Of a stretch of DNA of 64,000 nt, positions 54,491 to 64,000 are shown piece after piece. The notes beneath the pieces were generated by a model. The model was not told the DNA's origin. It made no database searches and was given only the letters and a program-made list of their open reading frames with translations. Origin of the DNA: Lentinula raphanica (Eukaryota; Basidiomycota; Agaricomycetes; Agaricales; Omphalotaceae); NCBI GenBank assembly GCA_027919835.1, contig JANVFP010000026.1:620001-684000 (forward strand), read 5' to 3'. Position 1 is the first letter of the stretch; the number at the start of each line of letters is the position of its first letter. Both the position numbers and the translations under genes were made by a program.

Positions 54491-56416
54491 GCAAGAAGCT
54501 TAGGCAGTGACAAAAGCGTTGAAAAAATTGAGGGACATTGGAAGCAATGGTGCGTTAGAGGATAAAGCAATCACAAAGCAATGAGTACGCACATCCTTGA
54601 GATTTGCACCCGCCTCGGACAACGCTTGTCATAAACGATGGAACAATTGACGTGTAGGAATCGCAGTCGAAGCTTTTATGGTGAGTAGATGGTGTTCATG
54701 AGAGATTCAATCAACGTACATAGGATCCTGCATTGTCGGAGATGTACCGCATGCAATAACCAGATCCATGGTCAAAAACTGAGGCATAGGGATGGGTTAT
54801 GGTGATAAGTGTGCACACGATGAATCATGATGATGGTGAAGACAGCCCAGTGAGATTTATTAGAGCTAAGAGGAGGAGGTTATGAGGTGGTAGCAGAGAG
54901 CGAAGAGGAAGAATGGGAGAAATAATTCTTGAGGTCGTTCTTATATGAACGATGTAGGAACGACGTATGCATCTGTGTGTATACGTCATACAACGATTGG
55001 CATTGATTCGGCATTCAACATGTTATCCAAAATGCCGAAACTTTGCCGAACGACACTGCTGCAAAGTGAAATCCGACGGATTTCCAAATTGAGCGTCCAA
55101 GTGCTTTTTACCTGCTTCCACGTCGTCGGTGACAACGACGACGCGTTTTCATCTTCGCCTTGAGCCACAAATATGCAGACCCGACTTTGGGGCAGCAGAA
55201 CGCTGGCAATGATAGGCACAGTCTGTCTTTAACGCTCCGGAGTTCATGTCATCTGCGACGACAACACGATTCTGTTCAATTAACAAAGAAAGATACATAT
55301 TTGGTGCCTTAGAGGCGTATAACGATGTACCATTTTTTCCGTTACCTGTTGTCATATTGGCTAACGATTCTTTCACAGCATCTGGCCTTCCTTACTCTTC
55401 TCATCGTCTTTCACCGGTCCAATGCCTTTTGTCAATACGCTCCCACACAATCAAGGCCACTTTCTACCATTTCAACTTTCAACGCCTCTCGTCAATACGC
55501 TCTTTGGGTCTTCAAGGACACCTTGTACTCACACTTGTTTCATCATGCAACCCTCAGCCTAAACGCATCCCAGTCATTGGAGGAGGAGTCGGCCACTCTT
55601 TCACTAATCACCTTCTATGACTCATCAACCGCCCCCAATGCTCAATGAACACACGACTATCTCCAAACATACGTCAATATATTAGGCAGTATAGGAAGGA
55701 AAGGTTAGTGCTGCCAGTGGCGAATTCCTCGTATGTAATATTCATAACTCAAGTTCTCCTTTCAGCGCGCTATGTATACACCAAGTGTCTTCGGGCTGGG
55801 CTTGTATGGCCATGACTCGGTCTATGTTGCTCCACATCCGTTCCATGCACTGAAGATGGGAGAGAGGCGGGAACTTAGAAAGAGAACTCACTGCCACAGG
55901 TGAGCATAGTCCACTTGTCAGCGTATATTTTCCTTCTAACTAGCTCATATAACAGACGAATCACCGCTCTGTTTGACCCATTTGACCTATGACCCGCTCC
56001 AGACAACTTGGATATCGTTGTGACTCCTTTCTCACTCCCTGCCTCTTGCGTCTCACATGCTACCCGTCAACTCACACAACTCGCACATGCATGTCCTCCA
56101 CCACAGTACACCCAGTTCATGGCACTGTGTTGTCTTTATTTGTTGCACTAATCAAGGGATGATGATCCTGAAGATGGGGAAGGAGAGTTCAAAGACTATA
56201 ATTCCTTCTGAATGACTATGTATTACGGCGAATTACAATGGATGACGAGTAAATGATAATGGTCTTATAATCTGACCATCAAGCCTTATAATCACTTGTC
56301 AACGTTGCGGCATCTTATAAAGCATTGTAATCCTGACATTTCTTTATCAACCTCTTATATTGTCTAGTCAGAATAATGGTGATTATAATAGTGCGTCAAC
56401 CTATATAATAAATTCG
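54491..56416. other. Gene-poor region inside the possible element
   Basis: Short frames only; none resembles a protein. It includes ATGCAGACCCGACTTTGGGG (about 55174), also found at about 28871 in E1, and a 17-bp perfect palindrome GAAATCCGACGGATTTC at about 55068. Confidence 0.4.
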
Positions 56417-56508
56417 CACTTTTGCTGATGCGGTAGCATGTGCCACTTGTCCGCTTCTGGGCGCATCATGTCGATAAGTATCGCTGACTCGCCTAGGTAG
56501 TATGGGGC

Positions 56509-59188
56509 CACAGGATACTGTGAAGCTTTTGTAAAAAGGTCCGATGAGTTATCGAGGAACGTTTGAAAAAACCTGTGATAACTCGGAGGGGGCTCCGGAA
56601 ATGGCTCCGGGGGGTGGTCATGCCTGTCACCACCTGTCACATGGGGCCTATATTTACTGTTTTGGGTAATTAATAATTATCCAGATATTAAATAAGCAGT
56701 ACATTTTCAAAAAAACCCGAAAATTCATTAAAAATCTGAAAAATCCTAAAAAAGCCAGATTAGGTCAGATCAGGGTATGTAAGCAAATGACCTCATATGA
56801 TCAAAAATGATGTAGGGTCAATATAGGTACTAAAAATAGCCCAAAAAATCACTAAAAATGCAAAAAACATTTAGGGATGGTATAGAGCCTATTGCAGGTC
56901 CAGGCCCATCAACATTACCAAAAAAGGAAAAAATTGATCATGATGTCATCTTGTAGCAAAAAATCTGAAAAAAATCACAAAAATAGTTAAAAAATTCAGG
57001 GGTGCCTTGTTGGCCCTGAAAATGCAAAATAAAAAAAAATACGCGACAAGTGTAAAAATTTTTATCACTCCAAATCATACCAAATCCACTATACAGTCCA
57101 AATATATGATGTATATGCTATTTTTAGCACCTCTAGCACCCTCAATCACTCAGAATAGCTTATATTACTTAAAAATTACACCAAACTGACAACATTGAGT
57201 AAATATGATGTACATGATATTTTTAGCACACCTAGTATCCTTGAACACTCAGAACAATTTTTATTACTCAATATGTTCAGTACACTTGGTACTTATCACA
57301 CCTAACATACTAAAACTTGGAACAGTAGTGATATGTATTATGTCTAACACAGTTGACAATGAATACTCAAAATAGTGTTATCAGTCACTATACTTAACAC
57401 ACTTCACAGTCAAAAAGTCGGAACAATATTACTTGATATACATAACACACTCATTGTTATACTATAACACACTTATAACAACGAGTTTTGGGCGCTTATG
57501 GGCGCTTATTTGATGTTTTTGAGTCGAAATTCATTAATAGCACACTCAATAATTTTTGGGTGGGCTCTATATTGTGTCAGGATGTTGTCTATATCATATT
57601 CCTCTAGATATAATTCGGAGAACTTGAAAATACAACCTGTGTGGCTAGCTATACTGTGATCTTGTGTGATATAATAGTGTTTTATGTAAATGCCAATGCA
57701 TATGTCCATGTAGTGCAAGTATACTGATGCTAGTACATGAGAAAAGCACTCCTACAGTCTACTGGCAGTGTCTGTACATGATTCAGATAGCTATCATAAA
57801 GGTTGGACACTGTGATACACATGTACATGTTTCATGTACACCATAGATGTCTACACTTACATGTAACAATAGATGTCATATTCAATGACCCCCATTACAG
57901 ATCTCTTGGCTGTATCACATAGAGTTAGCATAGAATAGGTTGTAGGATGACTCTTTTCATGACCCAGCAGCAGTTTGACTTCATAACATGGGTGTATGCA
58001 CTGTCATTTACATAAAACAGTGTTATATCACAAAAAATCATAGCATAGCTAGCCCCACAGGTTGTATTTTCAAGTTCTCCGAATTATATCTAGAGGAATA
58101 TGATATAGACAACATCCTGACACAATATAGAGCCCACCCAAAAATTATTGAGTGTGCTATTAATGAATTTCGACTCAAAAACATCAAATAAGCGCCCATA
58201 AGCGCCCAAAACTCGTTGTTATAAGTGTGTTATAGTATAACAATGAGTGTGTTATGTATATCAAGTAATATTGTTCCGACTTTTTGACTGTGAAGTGTGT
58301 TAAGTATAGTGACTGATAACACTATTTTGAGTATTCATTGTCAACTGTGTTAGACATAATACATATCACTACTGTTCCAAGTTTTAGTATGTTAGGTGTG
58401 ATAAGTACCAAGTGTACTGAACATATTGAGTAATAAAAATTGTTCTGAGTGTTCAAGGATACTAGGTGTGCTAAAAATATCATGTACATCATATTTACTC
58501 AATGTTGTCAGTTTGGTGTAATTTTTAAGTAATATAAGCTATTCTGAGTGATTGAGGGTGCTAGAGGTGCTAAAAATAGCATATACATCATATATTTGGA
58601 CTGTATAGTGGATTTGGTATGATTTGGAGTGATAAAAATTTTTACACTTGTCGCGTATTTTTTTTTATTTTGCATTTTCAGGGCCAACAAGGCACCCCTG
58701 AATTTTTTAACTATTTTTGTGATTTTTTTCAGATTTTTTGCTACAAGATGACATCATGATCAATTTTTTCCTTTTTTGGTAATGTTGATGGGCCTGGACC
58801 TGCAATAGGCTCTATACCATCCCTAAATGTTTTTTGCATTTTTAGTGATTTTTTGGGCTATTTTTAGTACCTATATTGACCCTACATCATTTTTGATCAT
58901 ATGAGGTCATTTGCTTACATACCCTGATCTGACCTAATCTGGCTTTTTTAGGATTTTTCAGATTTTTAATGAATTTTCGGGTTTTTTTGAAAATGTACTG
59001 CTTATTTAATATCTGGATAATTATTAATTACCCAAAACAGTAAATATAGGCCCCATGTGACAGGTGGTGACAGGCATGACCACCCCCCGGAGCCATTTCC
59101 GGAGCCCCCTCCGAGTTATCACAGGTTCTTTCAAACGTTCCTCGATAACTCATCGGACCTTTTTACAAAAGCTTCACAGTATCAGCTG
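56509..59188. mobile_element. Foldback transposon P1 (2680 bp), 7-bp TSD ATGGGGC
   Basis: Two arms of about 1.2 kb are inverted copies of each other (56509 to about 57712, and about 57988 to 59188) around a 275-bp unique centre. Left end CACAGGATACTGTGAAGC; right end, read inward, CAGCTGATACTGTGAAGC. ATGGGGC flanks both sides (56502-56508 and 59189-59195). AT-rich interior with a GC-rich GGAGGGGGCTCCGG patch in each arm. No transposase. Confidence 0.85.
57988..58191 (+). other. Small conserved frame in the foldback elements (67-70 codons)
   Basis: Reads MGVCTVIYIKQCYITKNHSI to INEFRLKNIK. Related frames lie at 57506-57718 (minus, other arm of P1) and 60437-60649 (plus, centre of P2), with amino-acid substitutions but no stop. 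It may be a small gene or only inverted-repeat kinship; no known family. Confidence 0.25.
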
Positions 59189-59195
59189 ATGGGGC

Positions 59196-59330
59196 GAGGT
59201 TTTTTCCTATGCTGTTCAAAGTGCACAAAAAATAATTACGTACGCGAACTTGATTCTAGATGCCCGCGAACTCAAAAGGGACCGCGAACTCAGAATGGGC
59301 GAACTCGAAATGGACCGCGAACTCAAGATG
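59196..59330 (+). repeat. GCGAACTC minisatellite, left part
   Basis: Repeats around GGACCGCGAACTCAGAA between about 59240 and 59330. P2 is inserted into this array, which resumes at 61844-61900 on the other side of the element. Confidence 0.75.
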
Positions 59331-61836
59331 CAGCTGATACTGTAAAACTTTTGTAAAAAGTACTGATAAGTTATCGGGTACCTATTGCAAATAGTTGTGA
59401 TAACCCGGAGGGGGTCCCGGAAATGGCCCCGGGGGGTGGTCATGCCTGTCACCACCTGTCACATATGGCTTATATTTACTGTTTTGGGTAATTAATAATC
59501 ATCCAGATATTAAATAAGCAGTACATTTTCAAAAAAACTCGAAAATTCATAAAAATTCATAAAAAACCTAAAATGGCCTGATTAGGTCAGATCAGAATAT
59601 GTAAGCAAATGACCTCATATGATCAAAAATGATGTAGGGCCAATGTAGGTACTAAAAATAGCCCAAAAAATCAATAAAAATGCAAAAAATATTTAGGGAT
59701 GGTATAGAGCCTATTGCAGGCCCAGGCACATCAAAATTACCAAAAAAGGAAAAAATTGATCATAATCTCATCTTGTAGCAAAAAATCTGAAAAAAATCCT
59801 AAAAATAGTCAAAAAATTCAGGGGTGCCTTGTTGGCCCGGAAAATGCAAAATAAAAAAAAATACGCGACAAGTGTAAAAATTTTCATCACTCCAAATCAT
59901 CCCAAATCCACTATACAGTCAGTATATATGATGTATATGCTATATTTAGCATCCTAGTACCTTTATTGGGCTAAAAATAGAACTTGATCTCATCTGATAG
60001 CAAAAAATCTGAAAAAATCATGAAAATTACTCAAAAAATTCAGGGGTGCCTCATTGGCCCTGAAAATGCAAAATAAAAAAATTTACACGACACAATTGAA
60101 AAACAACATCACTCCAAATCATACCAAATCCGCTACACAGTCAGTATATGTCATGTATATGCCATTTATAGCACCCCTAGTACCCTCAATCACTTATATC
60201 ACTCAAGAATCATATCAAACTGAATAATTTGGGGAGTAAATATATTGTACATGATATTTTTAGCACAACTAGTACCCTTGATAACTTAGAACAATTTATA
60301 TTACTCAATATGTCCAGTACACTTAGCACTTATCACACCTAACACACTAAAACTCATAACAGTACTTATATGTATTATACTTAACACAGTTGACAATGAA
60401 AATACTTAAAACAGTGTTATCAGTCACTATACTTAATTGCATTACATGGGTGTATGCACTGACATTTACATAAAACACTGTTATATCACAAAAGATCACA
60501 ATATAGCCAGTTCCACAGGCTGTAATGTTGAGTTCTCCGGACTGTATCAAGTGCATTATGATATAAACAACATCCTTACACAATATAGAGCCCAGACAAA
60601 AATTATTGAGTGTGCTATTAATGAATTTCGACTCAAAAACACCAAATAAGCGCCCATAAGCGCCCAAAACTCGTTGTTATAAGTGTGTTATAGTATAACA
60701 ATTGTTCCGACTTTTTGACTGTTAAGTGTGTTAAGTATAGTGACTGATAACACTGTTTTAAGTATTTTCATTGTCAACTGTGTTAAGTATAATACATATA
60801 AGTACTGTTATGAGTTTTAGTGTGTTAGGTGTGATAAGTGCTAAGTGTACTGGACATATTGAGTAATATAAATTGTTCTAAGTTATCAAGGGTACTAGTT
60901 GTGCTAAAAATATCATGTACAATATATTTACTCCCCAAATTATTCAGTTTGGTATGATTCTTGAGTGATATAAGTGATTGAGGGTACTAGGGGTGCTATA
61001 AATGGCATATACATGACATATACTGACTGTGTAGCGGATTTGGTATGATTTGGAGTGATGTTGTTTTTCAATTGTGTCGTGTAAATTTTTTTATTTTGCA
61101 TTTTCAGGGCCAATGAGGCACCCCTGAATTTTTTGAGTAATTTTCATGATTTTTTCAGATTTTTTGCTATCAGATGAGATCAAGTTCTATTTTTAGCCCA
61201 ATAAAGGTACTAGGATGCTAAATATAGCATATACATCATATATACTGACTGTATAGTGGATTTGGGATGATTTGGAGTGATGAAAATTTTTACACTTGTC
61301 GCGTATTTTTTTTTATTTTGCATTTTCCGGGCCAACAAGGCACCCCTGAATTTTTTGACTATTTTTAGGATTTTTTTCAGATTTTTTGCTACAAGATGAG
61401 ATCATGATCAATTTTTTCCTTTTTTGGTAATTTTGATGTGCCTGGGCCTGCAATAGGCTCTATACCATCCCTAAATATTTTTTGCATTTTTATTGATTTT
61501 TTGGGCTATTTTTAGTACCTACATTGGCCCTACATCATTTTTGATCATATGAGGTCATTTGCTTACATATTCTGATCTGACCTAATCAGGCCATTTTAGG
61601 TTTTTTATGAATTTTTATGAATTTTCGAGTTTTTTTGAAAATGTACTGCTTATTTGATATCTGGATGATTATTAATTACCCAAAACAGTAAATATAAGCC
61701 ATATGTGACAGGTGGTGACAGGCATGACCACCCCCCGGGGCCATTTCCGGGACCCCCTCCGGGTTATCACAACTATTTGCAATAGGTACCCGATAACTTA
61801 TCAGTCTTTTTTACAAAAGCTTTACTGTATCCTGTG
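59331..61836. mobile_element. Foldback transposon P2 (2506 bp), 7-bp TSD CAAGATG
   Basis: Same family as P1. Arms of about 1.1 kb (59331 to about 60434, and about 60730 to 61836) surround a 290-bp centre with a single copy of the small conserved frame. Left end CAGCTGATACTGTAAAAC; right end, read inward, CACAGGATACAGTAAAGC, i.e. the reverse orientation compared with P1. CAAGATG flanks both sides (59324-59330 and 61837-61843). Confidence 0.85.
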
Positions 61837-61843
61837 CAAGATG

Positions 61844-64000
61844 GACCGCGAACTCAGAAGATACCGAGAAATCAGAAGGGACCGCGAACTTACTGTTGCA
61901 AGCTCGAGACCAAAGATAGATTTTTGTTCTGCTACACCAATTTACATGCTATGACATACGCTACACAGTGACTCAAAAATTCATACCCTTTGCATTTTCC
62001 AGTGGCAAAGCAGACCCAGGGCTCAAAGTCAAGACAGATCTCAATCAAGTGCTCACAGAAGCAATGTCCAAGGTAATATTGTAGCAAACAAGCCACAAAA
62101 AGATTGAACGGAATAGGTATGAGACCAAATTTCCCACAAAAAATGAAGAACAATGAGAAAATCAAGCCAAGACGGTGAAGACAAAACTGAATATGTATGC
62201 AAGCGAATGATAATGAGGCTGGCCATTGCGAAAAGGGATAGGATGCTAAGATGCATATAAAAAAGGGGCCGTCGCTAACATACGGATATGCGCAAAGGCG
62301 AATAAAAGGGATTCAAAAAAAGTGATGTACATTGAAAGCAATGTAAGAACACATGTACCAATCATGGTTCGTAACCTGGATGCACCGATACGGGGAGAGC
62401 GAGCAGACACTTGGCAGGCCAGTTGAGAGGCTGGCAGTACGCATGGGTTCCAAAGGCAATTACAGGAGACCCGCGCTATGGCATGGTTTGCCGCGGGTTG
62501 GGTTGGGCGGTTCTGAAGCCAACCCGACCTGGGTACAGGGGCCGCAGATCAACGGCTCATCTGTTGGGTGGAGTTCGAGTGCCTAGCGGATAATTTGAAG
62601 TTGCTCTGGCAGCCAGCGGAGCCTTGCCTAAATGAGGGGCTGGGCGTCCACAGGCTGCATAAGTTGGCCATTGGGGTCTTCGAGGAGAGGAGAGTGAGAA
62701 AGAAGGTCAGAGGGATGAGGGGAGCAAAAAAGAGCCTGAAGCAACAAAACAAACAGAAGGGACACGAAGAAAGCAGAGAGCGACTTGAGATGTCGCGCAT
62801 GAGCACGTGAAGTGTGTGAGGCTTGAGGATGATGCCGTTGAGGAGGAAGAAGCAAATAGTGTAGAGAAAAGAAATTGGCTGTAAGGTCGTTTACACAAAC
62901 TAATCAACGTTCTCATCTCATTGTTAATGTCCCTGTCCTTCTCCATCTCGTCCTTCTCAAAGAACACCAGGTCCAGAAGGGAGATGATGAGGTGAACAAA
63001 AAGTAGGAGTGGGGATGACGCTTGACACGTCGGGCCTTCAGGTGATTTCGACGTGCACAATGAACGCCATGAAAACAAGGCAAAGTAGGGATATTGACTG
63101 CGTATGAGAGTCGGGGATTGTCAAACAAGGCCAAATGATGTGTAAGCAAGTCGAAGACAAGTTCCACTGGAGGAGGGACGGTTGAACAAAAAAAGACTAC
63201 ACTTGACACGATGAGATTAGAGGTTCTTGATCAAGTGTAGCAGGGTCAAGGCAGTATTGATGACATTGAGATGGGTCAACAAAAGTCGAGAATGGTCCCA
63301 GCCTATGGCAGGACCTCGTTAGTGACAACAAATTTTGGACAGATTACACACACACATACAAAGTACTGGTTGGCAGGCTGCATCATTGCGCCTCCAACCC
63401 CTCAGTCATGCCCCATCCATCACATAGTATCCCGTACGGTCTTGAGGATGCTCCCAGGGGCCCTATCGTGTGGAGGAGCTGAAGACGAGGTCGAAGAGAA
63501 AGAGTGTTGAACGAAAAGAGGGAGTGTGGGAATAAGAGAAACCCGTGAGATGCCGTAATTTTCCCACATGATCAGCGGCAATTCAGCAATAATTAATAAA
63601 TCGGCAGGGAGTTGGTAAATTAATTAGCGCCCATTAGCGCCCATCGGCATATACTCGGCTACCACTCACATGACTTAGCTCCGAGTACCCGGTCCAGGCT
63701 TTTGAGTTCGCCGGTCCAGGCTTTTGAGTTCGCCGGTTCCTTTTGAGTTCGCGGTCCCTGTTGAGTTCGCGGGCCATCTCAGGGCCATCTCTATGTTTGA
63801 GTTCGCAGTTCACTCATTATTTTTTGTGCACATTGAACATCATATTTTCCTAATGATTGCATGCGATAGGTCCAATTTTGACAATAACATTCAGGCTGTA
63901 GTAAGAGGCTGCCAGTGGGGGCATTGAAGCTCCATGAAGATAGTAGAAGCGATGTCATAGAATTCCGAAGCCCATCCCCCCGGTTTGTGCTTGAGTCGGT
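61844..64000. other. Repeat-derived region to window end, no supported gene
   Basis: 61844-61900 continues the GCGAACTC array. 62360-62620 is a GC-rich island with overlapping frames but no recognisable protein. At 63626-63650 GCGCCCATTAGCGCCCAT resembles the GCGCCCATAAGCGCCCA motif in the foldback arms. 63696-63800 holds an inverted GAACTC-type minisatellite. 63808-63836 is an inverted match to 59212-59240. Confidence 0.45.

Larger units (their letters stand above)
53826..56433. mobile_element. Possible non-autonomous DNA element, 2.6 kb
   Basis: The 17-mer CCGCATCAGCAAAAGTG at 53826-53842 recurs inverted at 56417-56433. Both inner flanks are full of TTATAA and (C/T)ATAATC motifs (53850-54075 and 56250-56405), like subterminal repeats of hAT-type elements. 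The interior holds a minisatellite and no convincing gene. The exact ends and a target duplication could not be fixed. Confidence 0.5.

Noticed and set aside
55246..55648. Two overlapping frames of 107-124 codons
   Set aside because: Near-duplicate short stretches (GCCTTTTGTCAATACGCTCC, GCCTCTCGTCAATACGCTC) explain their likeness; no domain, and the region is repeat-rich.
62353..62855. Several overlapping frames in a GC-rich island
   Set aside because: GC-rich sequence gives chance frames on both strands; none resembles a known protein.

Overview
The window is genomic DNA of an Agaricomycete basidiomycete (a mushroom-type fungus). The evidence is the many 50-75 nt GT-AG introns with CT-rich or CTNA(C/T)-type branch regions, a TUP1 corepressor with the fungal N-terminus, F-box and short-chain dehydrogenase genes of the usual agaric style, and above all KDZ (Kyakuja-Dileera-Zisupton) DNA transposons carrying TET/JBP dioxygenases, a combination known from basidiomycetes. 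For most genes I spliced the exons by hand; where I give a residue count, the exon lengths sum to a multiple of three.

Layout. 0-5.2 kb: ordinary genes, TUP1 (+), an initiator tRNA-Met (-) and isovaleryl-CoA dehydrogenase (+). 5.3-8.4 kb: two hAT-type MITEs with 8-bp target duplications, then a hypothetical gene with an internally duplicated segment. 9.5-11.8 kb: two tandem short-chain dehydrogenase paralogues (-). 12.7-18.5 kb: a RecQ-like helicase (+) and a DUF6589 gene (-) that converge tail to tail and are bracketed by an imperfect 53-bp inverted repeat, possibly an undescribed mobile module. 19.4-21.1 kb: an inverted, N-terminally truncated second copy of TUP1. 21.5-24.8 kb: an F-box gene and a TFIIS-N-domain gene.

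25.3-36.3 kb and 40.8-53.7 kb: two complete but different KDZ transposons (called E1 and E2 here). Each has long terminal inverted repeats starting CACCT and a perfect 8-bp target duplication. Each carries the same kinds of genes: KDZ transposase, TET/JBP 2-oxoglutarate/Fe(II) dioxygenase, a small charged protein, a protein with a viroplasmin-like (RNase H1 N-terminal, RNA:DNA hybrid-binding) domain, and a larger conserved accessory protein next to the TIR opposite the transposase. Individual genes are flipped between the two elements. The plausible joint role (inference) is mobilisation plus modification of cytosine methylation around the element. Between them lie a membrane protein and a secreted protein gene. 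E2 also contains a LINE-type retrotransposon copy whose 5' part is inverted (twin priming), with a 15-bp target duplication.

53.8-64 kb: a gene-poor, AT-rich repeat zone. It holds a possible non-autonomous DNA element with a minisatellite, two large foldback transposons (2.68 and 2.51 kb, each almost a perfect palindrome, each with a 7-bp target duplication, in opposite orientation), and minisatellites built on a GCGAACTC core. I see no convincing host gene there.
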